Of a stretch of DNA of 23,647 nt, positions 14,944-21,613 are shown piece after piece. Within the stretch, counting starts at the first letter, position 1. Each line of letters opens with the position of its first letter. The translations under genes and the position numbers were made by a program. The notes below the pieces were generated by a model. That model worked only from the letters and a program-made list of their open reading frames with translations. It was not told the DNA's origin and did no database searches. The DNA is from JACDBZ01 sp036262075 (lineage in GTDB: Bacteria > Chloroflexota > Limnocylindria > QHBO01): the NCBI GenBank assembly GCA_036262075.1, contig DATAJO010000043.1:1-23647 (forward strand). Reading direction: 5' to 3'.

Positions 14944-15441
14944 CTACTCGCCGGCGGTGAGCTCGACGGCCGCCCGCTCCGCCTGGCGCATCACGTCCAC
15001 GACGACCCTGTCGACGCCCGTCGTGGTGCTGCCACTCGTCAGGCCGCTCCTGACCGCGTTTTGGACGGCGCGCCGCACGTCCGGCGACGTGAACATCTCC
15101 GGGACGGTCACCGCGAGGAATCCCTGGATCGTCTCCGCGCGCTCGGGAGCGGCGACGTCGGACACGTCGATCGTGGCGGTCACGGCCGATACGCCGCCGT
15201 CCGACCACGTGAAGGTGACGACGACCAGCCCCTGGGCGGCGTCCTCGTTGCGGCACTCGGCCCGCTGCTCCCGGACGTCACACGCAAGGGTGTGCTCCGT
15301 CCAGAACTGCGTCAGCGCGTCCGCCGACATCAGGTCCGGGATCGGGCCGCCGGCCGCGGCCGGCGTCGCGGTGGGTGCGCTCGCGTCGCACGCCACCACG
15401 AACGCCAGCAGGGTCACGGCAAGGACGCTACGGAGGGCCAA
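14944..15441 (-). CDS. putative lipoprotein of unknown function
   Basis: A 165-residue protein with a signal peptide and lipobox (LLAFVVAC, C18). I chose the TTG start at 15441 because GGGGAG lies about 7 nt upstream and it gives a compact signal peptide; the frame remains open further upstream through the preceding gene. The mature part has two cysteines close together (TLACDVREQRAEC), predicted to form a disulfide, and a C-terminal acidic-helical region. No family is recognised. It starts 26 bp after the stop of a secreted-protein gene, so the two are probably co-transcribed and may act together at the cell surface. Confidence 0.7.
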   Translation of the reverse strand: MALRSVLAVTLLAFVVACDASAPTATPAAAGGPIPDLMSADALTQFWTEHTLACDVREQRAECRNEDAAQGLVVVTFTWSDGGVSAVTATIDVSDVAAPERAETIQGFLAVTVPEMFTSPDVRRAVQNAVRSGLTSGSTTTGVDRVVVDVMRQAERAAVELTAGE

Positions 15442-15467
15442 CGCGGGACTCCCCGTGGAAGGTGGGG

Positions 15468-16289
15468 TCAGCAGGGAGTGTAGATGCCCGCGACCGGGTT
15501 CACCGCCTGCCACCGATTCTCGACCTTCGTGAACGTGAACGAGATCCCGGTGTCGCTCACGCTGGCTCCGCTCAGGAGCGTGCTCGACCAGGTATGACCC
15601 ATCTTCGACTTCAGCGTGAAGGTCTGCGTCCCCGTGCAGCTCAGGACGTTGAAGTACATCCACACATTGCCGTGGTCCCAGGTGTACTGGCGGTTGCCCG
15701 TGTTCGAGCGGTCCTGGCCCTTGTAGACGACGCCGTACGCGTCCCAGTCCTCGGGGTTCACGAACTGGGTGCGCACGTTCGTCTCGGTGTACGCGTTCCC
15801 GCCGCTCGAGCGATAGATGATCTCGCGGTTGAGGTAGATGCCGAACGCATCCGCTCCGCCGACGTTGCCGCCGTACACGCTCGTGTCGCTCGTCCAGCAT
15901 CGCGTCGTCGTGCCCGGCTTGTTCTTCCACGACCACGAGGCGCTCACGATGTGCATCCCGTGGTCGTAATAGGCCGTCGGCTTCGGCAGGTTGACGCAGG
16001 ACGCGTCGCTCGACAGGGCCACGAGCGCGGTCTCGGCGGTCGCCGGTACCGGGACCAGGCCGAACTCCCGCGCCATGGTCCGATCGATCGACCGCTGGCC
16101 CTGGCCGCTTCGCTGGAGCTCCATGATCCGCGAGCTGATCGCCTCGCCCCGGGCCGCCAGCTGCGTCGAGCTCAGCTGCAGGGTGCTGAGCTGGGGCGTT
16201 CCCGGCGCCGCGGCCGTGAGCAGGACGATGAGCGTCCCGGCCACCCCGAGCCGCAGGGCTCTCGAACGCGCCTCGATCGGTCTCGCCAT
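15468..16289 (-). CDS. secreted protein of unknown function
   Basis: A 273-residue exported protein. The ATG is preceded by GGAGGAG at a 6-nt spacing. A basic N-terminus and hydrophobic core (about 14-27) form a Sec signal peptide with likely cleavage near residues 28-30. A helical Gln/Ser-rich segment (about 31-60) leads to a beta-rich domain with many aromatic residues (SASWSWKNKPG, WDAYGVVYKGQ, YTWDHGNVWMYFNV), four cysteines and a C-terminal Cys as last residue. This resembles small secreted beta-sandwich proteins but I recognise no family. It is first in a two-gene unit with the lipoprotein at 14944. Confidence 0.75.
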   Translation of the reverse strand: MARPIEARSRALRLGVAGTLIVLLTAAAPGTPQLSTLQLSSTQLAARGEAISSRIMELQRSGQGQRSIDRTMAREFGLVPVPATAETALVALSSDASCVNLPKPTAYYDHGMHIVSASWSWKNKPGTTTRCWTSDTSVYGGNVGGADAFGIYLNREIIYRSSGGNAYTETNVRTQFVNPEDWDAYGVVYKGQDRSNTGNRQYTWDHGNVWMYFNVLSCTGTQTFTLKSKMGHTWSSTLLSGASVSDTGISFTFTKVENRWQAVNPVAGIYTPC

Positions 16290-16395
16290 GCCTCACTCCT
16301 CCGGTCCCACGGAACCTGCGCTGTTGCCAGCCGATCCTGGGCCCACGCGCGACCGGAGTCAGTGCCTCGAATCACACGGCGAATGACCCGATGAA

Positions 16396-16410
16396 CCCGC
16401 TCGGCGCGGG
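16396..16410 (-). terminator. hairpin downstream of msrA
   Basis: CCCGC-N5-GCGGG lies 26 nt past the msrA stop on the minus strand and is followed there by TTCAT. A second small stem (TCCTC/GAGGA, 16416-16429) lies between. Together they are a modest terminator candidate. Confidence 0.35.
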
Positions 16411-16435
16411 CTTCGTCCTCCGGTGAGGAGGGCGG

Positions 16436-17095
16436 CTAGACGTACTCGACCTTCTCGACCGGGCCGTTGTAGGTCACGCCGGTGGCGTGGTTCGGGCAGT
16501 AGCCGTTCGGAACCTTCACCAGGTACTGCTGGTGGTAGTCCTCGGCGAAGAAGAACTCGCCGGCGGGCACGATCTCGGTCGTGATCCTCCCGTAGCCGGC
16601 CTTCGCGAGCTCGGCCTGGAAGGCGTCGCGCGAGGCCTCGGCGGCGGCGCGCTGCGCATCGGAGTGGGTGAAGATCACCGATCGGTACTGCGTGCCGCGA
16701 TCGTTGCCCTGGCGCATGCCCTGGGTCGGGTCGTGCGCCTCCCAGAACAGCTTCAGCAGCTGCTCGTAGTTGATGACGTTGGGATCGAACACGACGCGCA
16801 CGGTCTCGGCGTGGCCGGTGCGGCCGGTGCAGACCTCCTCGTACGTCGGGTTCGGGGTGATGCCGCCCTCGTAGCCGACGGCGGTGACGATCACGCCGGG
16901 CTGCTCCCAGAACAGCTTCTCCTCGCCCCAGAAGCAGCCGAGCGCGAACTCGGCGATCTCGGAGCCCTCCGGGTACGGCGGCTTCAGCGGCACGCCGGTG
17001 ATCGCATGGCGCTCCGCGGTCGGGATGGGGGTCGGGCGGCCGGGGAGCGCTTCGGCCTCCGTGGGCAGGGTGGCGGGCTTGCCGAATCCGAACAT
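16436..17095 (-). CDS. msrA: peptide methionine-(S)-sulfoxide reductase
   Basis: A 219-residue cytoplasmic repair enzyme that reduces the S-epimer of methionine sulfoxide. The catalytic motif GCFWGEEK places the nucleophile at C54. GYEGGITPNPTYEEVCTGRTGHAE (73-96) and QYRSVIF (136-142) are standard substrate-site elements, and C200 in NGYCPNH is the likely resolving cysteine. An N-terminal extension of about 45 residues, with a proline-rich part, precedes the core, as in many bacterial MsrA. The ATG lies 6 nt after TAGACT, with no ribosome binding site, so the message is probably leaderless. It diverges from a kinase gene. Confidence 0.96.
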   Translation of the reverse strand: MFGFGKPATLPTEAEALPGRPTPIPTAERHAITGVPLKPPYPEGSEIAEFALGCFWGEEKLFWEQPGVIVTAVGYEGGITPNPTYEEVCTGRTGHAETVRVVFDPNVINYEQLLKLFWEAHDPTQGMRQGNDRGTQYRSVIFTHSDAQRAAAEASRDAFQAELAKAGYGRITTEIVPAGEFFFAEDYHQQYLVKVPNGYCPNHATGVTYNGPVEKVEYV

Positions 17096-17101
17096 GCGAA
17101 G

Positions 17102-17107
17102 AGTCTA
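17102..17107 (-). promoter_or_regulatory. -10 box of msrA
   Basis: TAGACT on the minus strand, exactly 6 nt before the msrA ATG at 17095. A TTGATG hexamer lies 20 bp upstream as a poor -35 candidate. Confidence 0.5.
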
Positions 17108-17174
17108 CGCCGATGCGGTCACGGCACCATCAAGCGCCGATGGAGATTCGACAACCGATGCCGCGGCGCATTGC

Positions 17175-17180
17175 TAGGCT
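17175..17180 (+). promoter_or_regulatory. -10 box of the shikimate-kinase-like gene
   Basis: TAGGCT, exactly 6 nt before the GTG at 17187. The geometry matches msrA, crp-like and thioesterase promoters in this window and supports GTG 17187 as the start over the ATGs at 17205, 17214 and 17223. Confidence 0.5.
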
Positions 17181-17186
17181 GCCTCG

Positions 17187-17759
17187 GTGACGACCGATCC
17201 GCCGATGTCGCCGATGGCGCCGATGGCGCCGACTCCGCCCGTGCCGCCCACCCGCGTGGTCCTGCTCGGCATGATGGGCAGCGGCAAGTCGTCGGTCGGT
17301 CGCGCGCTGTCGGCCCTCACCGGCTGGCCGTTCGTCGACAACGACGAGCTCGTCCAGGCGGCAACGGGGCGGACGGCGCGCGAGCTGCTCGCCGAGCGGG
17401 GCGAAGCGGCGATGCGCGAGGCCGAGGCGGCCGCGCTGCGCCGCGGCCTGGCGGCCGATCCGCCGGCGATCGTGGCCACGGCCGCCGGGACGGTGCTCGA
17501 TCCGGAGAACCGGCGCCGGATCGACGAGGGCGGCTTCGTCGTATGGCTCACCGCGGCGCCGGAGGTGCTCGCCCGCCGCGCCGCCGGCGCGGCGCATCGG
17601 CCCTGGCTGGACGAGGATCCGGAGGCGTGGTTCGCGGCGACCGCGGCGGAACGGAACCCGCTCTACGCCGCGATCAGCGACCTGGTGATCGATACCGGGG
17701 CGATCCGGCCCGACGAGGCGGCCCGCCGGATCGTGGAGGCGCTGTCAGCCGGCGGCTGA
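17187..17759 (+). CDS. shikimate kinase-like P-loop kinase
   Basis: A 190-residue P-loop kinase. Walker A is GMMGSGKS (28-35). VDNDEL (50-55) matches the shikimate-binding Asp region, R77 lies in MREAE, R138 in the lid (HRPWL) and R155 in ERNPLY. These are the expected shikimate kinase positions. However, the conserved GGG substrate loop is replaced by AAG in ATAAGTVL (97-104). It may therefore be a true but divergent AroK or a related small-molecule kinase. The N-terminus (MSPMAPMAPTPPVPP) is a low-complexity extension encoded by 9-bp tandem repeats that also provide three alternative ATG starts. It overlaps the antisense neighbour by 15 bp. No other aromatic pathway gene is nearby. Confidence 0.75.
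   Translation: MTTDPPMSPMAPMAPTPPVPPTRVVLLGMMGSGKSSVGRALSALTGWPFVDNDELVQAATGRTARELLAERGEAAMREAEAAALRRGLAADPPAIVATAAGTVLDPENRRRIDEGGFVVWLTAAPEVLARRAAGAAHRPWLDEDPEAWFAATAAERNPLYAAISDLVIDTGAIRPDEAARRIVEALSAGG
17202..17228 (+). repeat. 9-bp tandem repeat at the start of the kinase gene
   Basis: Three consecutive copies of CCGATGKCG encode Pro-Met-Ser/Ala repeats, and each carries an in-frame ATG. Unit gain or loss would change only the length of the disordered N-terminus. Confidence 0.7.
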
Positions 17760-18017
17760 GACGGCGTCGCCCTCGTCGTCGGCGGGGACGATGCCGAGGG
17801 GCGACGTCGAGGGTGCGGCCGGCGCGCCGCCGATTGATCGGACCGGCTCGAGGAGCACGGTGGCCTCGGGGCTCTCGGGATCGGCGTCGCGGATGACCCC
17901 GCGCAGCAGGTATGTGACGGCCACGCCGTTCTCGGTCATGGTGACCGGCTCGCCGGGACGCCAGAAGCGCCCTCGGGGCCACGGCATGCGCGTCTCGACG
18001 ATCTCGCGTCGCTTCAC
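17745..18017 (-). CDS. hypothetical protein, 90 aa
   Basis: A GTG-started frame with GAGGAG about 11 nt upstream. The N-terminal part (REIVETRMPWPRGRFWRPGE, about 4-23) is followed by alternating hydrophobic strands (GVAVTYLLRGVI, ATVLLEPVRSI), consistent with a small beta-barrel, and a disordered acidic tail. The 3' end overlaps the convergent kinase gene by 15 bp, and the start lies about 100 bp from the thioesterase start on the other strand. No family is recognised. The tryptophan-containing, non-repetitive core suggests a real protein rather than a shadow frame. Confidence 0.55.
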   Translation of the reverse strand: MKRREIVETRMPWPRGRFWRPGEPVTMTENGVAVTYLLRGVIRDADPESPEATVLLEPVRSIGGAPAAPSTSPLGIVPADDEGDAVSAAG

Positions 18018-18086
18018 CAGGGCTCGGGCTCCTCACTGTGAAGGTGGGCAGGTGCTGTGAGCGTAGCGGTGGCCCACGGGGCCGAA

Positions 18087-18129
18087 CCATGGGCCGATCG
18101 GTGAAACGGTCGCTACCATCGGCCCATGG
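18087..18129. promoter_or_regulatory. 12-bp inverted repeat spanning the thioesterase promoter and start codon
   Basis: CCATGGGCCGAT (18087-18098) and ATCGGCCCATGG (18118-18129) are perfect inverted copies separated by 19 bp. The right arm includes part of the -10 box and the ATG. If transcription starts at the ATG, the left arm is not in the RNA, so it would act as a DNA operator. If it starts upstream, the hairpin would hide the start codon. Confidence 0.5.
18114..18119 (+). promoter_or_regulatory. -10 box of the thioesterase gene
   Basis: TACCAT, exactly 6 nt before the ATG at 18126; no Shine-Dalgarno is present. Confidence 0.45.
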
Positions 18130-18530
18130 AGCGCGACCACGACCGCCGCATGGACGAGGTGCGGCTGGCCGAGCTGATCATGCCGAACCGCACGAACCAC
18201 CACGGCACGCTGTTCGGCGGGCACGCGCTCGGGCTGATGGACCACGCCGGCTGGGTGGCCGCCACGCGCTGCGCCCGAAAGACGATGGTCACCGTCGCCT
18301 CCGATCGGGTCGAGTTCAAGGTCCCGGTCCACGCGGGCCAGCTCGTCGAGCTCGTGGCGCGCGTCACGCGCGTCGGCCGCACCTCGGTCACGGTCGGGGT
18401 CGACATGTACGCCGAGGACGTCCTGACCGGAGAGCGGCGGCTTGCGACGTCGGGCAGCTTCGTGTTCGTGGCCATCGACGACGATGGCCGGCCGACCCCG
18501 ATCGAGAGCTCTGACGCCGCAACGGATTGA
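18126..18530 (+). CDS. hotdog-fold acyl-CoA thioesterase (YciA/ACOT type)
   Basis: A 134-residue single hotdog domain that should hydrolyse acyl-CoA thioesters in the cytoplasm. NRTNHHGTLFGGHALGLMDH (21-40) is the family signature, with N24 and D39 as the conserved catalytic residues. VTVASDRVEFKVPVHAGQLV continues the hotdog beta-sheet pattern. The length is normal for a bacterial YciA-like enzyme. The start is set by the family N-terminus and by the TACCAT box 6 nt upstream. A perfect inverted repeat covers the start. The acyl-chain preference cannot be told from sequence. Confidence 0.9.
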   Translation: MERDHDRRMDEVRLAELIMPNRTNHHGTLFGGHALGLMDHAGWVAATRCARKTMVTVASDRVEFKVPVHAGQLVELVARVTRVGRTSVTVGVDMYAEDVLTGERRLATSGSFVFVAIDDDGRPTPIESSDAATD

Positions 18531-18563
18531 ACGTTTTCGGCGCGCCCCGCGTACCCCCACTAG

Positions 18564-18595
18564 GCGGCGCGGCTCAGGGGCGTGGGCCGCGCCGC
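18564..18595. terminator. strong GC hairpin after the thioesterase gene
   Basis: GCGGCGCGGC and GCCGCGCCGC pair perfectly over 10 bp with a 12-nt loop, 33 nt past the thioesterase stop. No U-tract follows. Confidence 0.45.
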
Positions 18596-18613
18596 GACCC
18601 ATCCGATACGACA

Positions 18614-18654
18614 AGAACCCCGGTCCGGCTGCTCGGGAGCCGACCCGGGGTTCT
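18614..18654. terminator. long bidirectional terminator hairpin
   Basis: AGAACCCCGG pairs with CCGGGGTTCT and the helix continues through GGCT/AGCC with two small bulges. The flanks are CTCGTCTGG on the plus strand and CTTGTCG on the minus strand. It is the best terminator of the window, set between the convergent thioesterase and cupredoxin-like genes. Confidence 0.7.
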
Positions 18655-18670
18655 CGTCTGGAGGGAGGTT

Positions 18671-18690
18671 GGGTGACTGCAGTGTCACCC
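18671..18690. other. hairpin GGGTGAC-N6-GTCACCC
   Basis: A perfect 7-bp inverted repeat around TGCAGT, the third of four stems in the 223-bp gap. It could be a protein-binding palindrome or a terminator element. Confidence 0.4.
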
Positions 18691-18731
18691 TCGGCATCGG
18701 TCGCCGAAATGGACGTTGGGCTGACGAGGGA

Positions 18732-18749
18732 CTACGTCAAGTGACGTAG
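18732..18749. other. palindrome CTACGTCA-AG-TGACGTAG
   Basis: A perfect 8-bp inverted repeat with a 2-bp centre, 4 bp from the stop codon of the cupredoxin-like gene. On the minus strand it is followed by TCCCTCGTC. It is a possible 3'-end stem for that gene. Confidence 0.45.
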
Positions 18750-18753
18750 GAGG

Positions 18754-19284
18754 TCAGTCGGTGACGGTGAACTCCTGGAGCATCCCCTCGGCGAAGTGCG
18801 GCGCGCCCTCGACCGATTCGGCATCCTCGAGCGAGGTCGTGCCCGTCGCGACGAAGCAGATCGCCAGGTAGTCGCCCGGCTCGTCGACGGTCAGCGTGTC
18901 CTCCGACGTCGCACCGGGCTCGGCCACGATGCCACCGACGATGGTGACGAGCTCCATCGCCTCGTCCTCGGGCAGCTCGAGCAGCTCCTCGAACGTCAGA
19001 TCCACGTCGTCGTTGCGGCGCACGAGCACGAGCTCATGGACCTCGGAGCCCTCGTTCGTGAGCTCGAACGAGGTGCCGGACTCGACCTCGCTCGGGATCC
19101 CGGCGAAGGCGTAGTCGACCGCGGTCACCTCGATGGTGTCGCCGGCCGCGGCGCTTGATCCGGCGCTGGCGTCGGCCGTCGCGGCCTCGCTCGCCTCGGC
19201 GCTCGCCGAGGTGCTTTCGCTCGCCCCCTGGCCACAGGCGGCGAGGAGCACGGCGAGCAGCAATGTGCTGGAGAGTCGGAACAT
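18754..19284 (-). CDS. cupredoxin-like lipoprotein
   Basis: A 176-residue exported lipoprotein (lipobox LLAAC, C17) with a Ser/Ala/Glu-rich linker (19-48) and a cupredoxin-like beta-domain. Candidate blue-copper ligands occur in the expected order: H83 (EVHELVL), C143 (YLAICF), H163 (PHFAEG) and M168 (GML). The His-x4-Met spacing is normal, but 19 residues separate Cys and the second His where plastocyanin and azurin have only 2-4. It may be an electron carrier, a copper-binding protein, or a relative that has lost copper. The frame is open further upstream, but the ATG at 19284 gives a proper signal peptide. A 7-bp hairpin (19311-19328) lies upstream. Confidence 0.75.
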   Translation of the reverse strand: MFRLSSTLLLAVLLAACGQGASESTSASAEASEAATADASAGSSAAAGDTIEVTAVDYAFAGIPSEVESGTSFELTNEGSEVHELVLVRRNDDVDLTFEELLELPEDEAMELVTIVGGIVAEPGATSEDTLTVDEPGDYLAICFVATGTTSLEDAESVEGAPHFAEGMLQEFTVTD

Positions 19285-19423
19285 CGGGGTCCCCCGTATG
19301 CGCGGAAATCGCCGGCCAGGCGGCCGGCGGTTGATTGGCAAGGCCGCGCCACGGCGCTCGATCGGCGGCGGGCGGCACGCTCCATCCTCGCACAATTCGG
19401 GCCAGGGGGATGGGCGCGCGCCC

Positions 19424-20551
19424 TCAGCCCTCGTGCAGCCGCCCGTGGGCGGCCATTACCTCGCGCAGCCGGTCGTGGGGGATGGCGTGGGCGGTGATGC
19501 CGTCGCGCCCGACCATCGTCTCCGCAGCGACGAGCGCGTTCGTGATGGCCTCCTCGGTCGCCTCGGCCACGGCCTCGAGGAGCGGGTTGATGTGGCCGTC
19601 GACGACCATCCGCACGTCGACCAGCGTCCGCGGGTCGTCCTCGCCGGCGTTCCGCGACAGGTCGCGGTTGCCGGTGGCGAACGCGACGAACAGGTCGCCC
19701 GAGCCGTGCGACGCATACGAGCCCATCCGCGCCAGGCCCATCCCGACCCGCTGGGCGAGGCGCGCGCACTGGTGTGGCAGGAGCGGGGCATCGGTGGCGA
19801 CGACGCCGATGATCGAGCCGCCCTCGGGTCCCGTCCGGGCGCCGAGCGCCTCGACCTGGTCCCAGGCCGATGGCACCTCCGAGGTCGGGATGGCCGCTCC
19901 CACCGGCACGCCGTCGATGCGCAGCAGCTCGCGCTCCCCGTAGTTCGCCTGGACGAGCACGCCGACCGTCCAGTCGCCCGCCACGCGCGACGCGGTGCCG
20001 ATGCCGCCCTTGAACTCGTGGCAGATCATCCCGGTCCCGCCGCCGACGTTGCCCTCGGCCACCGGGCCGTCGCTCGCCGCCGCCAGTGCCTGGTGAACGT
20101 GCTCGGGCCGGACGTGGAAGCCGTTGATGTCGTTCAGGCCGCCGTCATACGTCTCGCCGGCGACCGGCAGCGCCCAGATCCCGTCGCTCATGGCGTGGGC
20201 GCGCGCGGCCGCCTCGATGAGCGCGTCGTGCACGACGCCGACCGAGTGCGTGTTCGTGATGCCGATCGCGCCCGCCAGCATGCCGTGCTCGCGGATCCAC
20301 TCCAGGCCGGTCAGCTCGCCGTTGCCGTTGAGCCGATGCGCCCCGGCGAAGACCGGCTCGGTCCAGATATCGCCGTCGTGCGGGATGACGACCGTCACGC
20401 CCGTCCGGACCGGGCCCGCGCCGACGCGGAGCGGTCCCTCGCCGCGGATCAGCGTGGTGTGCCCGACGCGCACGCCGGCCACGTCGGTGATCGCGTTGTT
20501 CGGGCCGGGGGTCATCCGCCCGATGCGGATGCCGAGATCGCGCGCGCGCAT
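19424..20551 (-). CDS. P1-family peptidase (DmpA-type aminopeptidase)
   Basis: A 375-residue self-processing Ntn-like enzyme. NAITDVAGVRVGHTTL (19-34) opens the domain. EGNVGGGTGM (166-175) and FKGGIGTASR (180-189) are family blocks. The autocleavage site is G245-S246 in GGSIIGVVATDAPL; S246 becomes the N-terminal nucleophile of the beta chain. Members release N-terminal D- or L-amino acids or act on beta-peptides and amides. No signal peptide is present, so it is cytoplasmic. On the minus strand TACACT lies 8 nt before the ATG at 20551 without a ribosome site. It diverges from a lipoprotein gene over 65 bp. The substrate is unknown. Confidence 0.92.
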   Translation of the reverse strand: MRARDLGIRIGRMTPGPNNAITDVAGVRVGHTTLIRGEGPLRVGAGPVRTGVTVVIPHDGDIWTEPVFAGAHRLNGNGELTGLEWIREHGMLAGAIGITNTHSVGVVHDALIEAAARAHAMSDGIWALPVAGETYDGGLNDINGFHVRPEHVHQALAAASDGPVAEGNVGGGTGMICHEFKGGIGTASRVAGDWTVGVLVQANYGERELLRIDGVPVGAAIPTSEVPSAWDQVEALGARTGPEGGSIIGVVATDAPLLPHQCARLAQRVGMGLARMGSYASHGSGDLFVAFATGNRDLSRNAGEDDPRTLVDVRMVVDGHINPLLEAVAEATEEAITNALVAAETMVGRDGITAHAIPHDRLREVMAAHGRLHEG

Positions 20552-20559
20552 CGGGCCGG

Positions 20560-20565
20560 AGTGTA
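20560..20565 (-). promoter_or_regulatory. -10 box of the P1-peptidase gene
   Basis: TACACT on the minus strand, 8 nt before the ATG at 20551. It belongs to the recurring set of -10 boxes placed just before start codons. Confidence 0.4.
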
Positions 20566-20602
20566 GCCGCCGATCGGGGGAACCATCCGCCCGCCGGCAG
20601 CG

Positions 20603-20608
20603 TATGGT
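20603..20608 (+). promoter_or_regulatory. -10 box of the large lipoprotein gene
   Basis: TATGGT, 8 nt before the ATG at 20617 and 5 nt before a GTG at 20614. The 37-bp interval to the divergent TACACT box leaves little room for separate regulation of the two genes. Confidence 0.4.
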
Positions 20609-20616
20609 GTCGCGTG

Positions 20617-21612
20617 ATGGAGGGGCGATCGGCTCGCCTGGCGCCCGCGACGCTGCTGCTGGCCGTGCTGGTGGCGCTCGCCGGCTGCGCCGGCGTCGGA
20701 CCGGGTGGGTCGACGGCGCCATCGGCCTCGGCCGAGCCGACGGTCGAGGTCTCGATCCGCATCGGCCCCGACGGCCCCGAGCTTCCCGAGGACGCCGTCG
20801 CCGCCCTCCAGGCCTACGGCGCGGACCATGCGGACGAGTTCGGCGGCATGTGGGTCGAGGACCAGGCCCACGGCGCATTCGTCATGCTCTTCACCGGGCA
20901 TCTCGAGGAGCACGCCGCGGCCGTGGCCGAGATCTGGCCGCGGGTCGCCGTGCGGCAGGCGCGGTACGCCGAGGCGGACCTCGTCGCCCTGCTCGAGGGC
21001 CTCGACTTCGAGGCCATGGCGGCCGACGGCATCGAGCTCGTGTCGGCGTCGCTCGACACGATGAACAACCGCGTCACGCTGGACGTGAAGAGCAACGACC
21101 CGACCCTCGAGGTCCGCCTCGAGCTCGAGTACTCGGGCATGGTCGACGTGACGGTCTATCCCGTGCCCGGCGAGTGGTCGAACGTGGCCGAGGGTCCCGG
21201 CTGGCGCCTGCTCGCGGCCGGCGTGTCGGAGAGCGACGCCTACACCGTTCGGGCGGCTACCGACGCGGACGAATGGGCCGCGATGTGGGACGCCATCGGC
21301 CTCGACGGTGCGCCTCCGGTGGTCGATTTCGCGACCGAGGTGGCGGTGAGCTTCGGCCACGGCATCGGCTCGAGCTGCCCGGAGCTCCGGCTCGACGGCG
21401 TCGAGATCGGTGGCGGCGTCGTGTTCAGCCGGGTGAGCGACCCGCTCGCGCCGCGCGGGTGCACGGACGATCTGATCGGCGGCGCGGTATTCGTCGTGGC
21501 GGTGGACCGCGACGCGCTGCCCGACGACGGCTTCTCGCTTCAGCTCTTCGAAGACAGGATGCCCTGCCGTGACTGTGGCCTGGCCGACCAGCTCGACGTC
21601 GAGCTGCCCTAG
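20617..21612 (+). CDS. putative lipoprotein of unknown function
   Basis: A 331-residue exported lipoprotein (lipobox LVALAGC, C24). GTG at 20614 is an alternative start one codon upstream. After a short Ser/Pro-rich linker, residues about 42-190 hold an alternating alpha/beta region, and about 205-325 a beta-rich domain with four or five cysteines (SSCPEL, RGCTDD, MPCRDCG). The first half recalls small repeat modules of cell-surface inhibitors, but I recognise no family. It diverges from the P1 peptidase, ends 1 bp from the convergent redoxin-like gene, and appears to be a single-gene unit. Confidence 0.75.
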   Translation: MEGRSARLAPATLLLAVLVALAGCAGVGPGGSTAPSASAEPTVEVSIRIGPDGPELPEDAVAALQAYGADHADEFGGMWVEDQAHGAFVMLFTGHLEEHAAAVAEIWPRVAVRQARYAEADLVALLEGLDFEAMAADGIELVSASLDTMNNRVTLDVKSNDPTLEVRLELEYSGMVDVTVYPVPGEWSNVAEGPGWRLLAAGVSESDAYTVRAATDADEWAAMWDAIGLDGAPPVVDFATEVAVSFGHGIGSSCPELRLDGVEIGGGVVFSRVSDPLAPRGCTDDLIGGAVFVVAVDRDALPDDGFSLQLFEDRMPCRDCGLADQLDVELP

Positions 21613-21613
21613 G

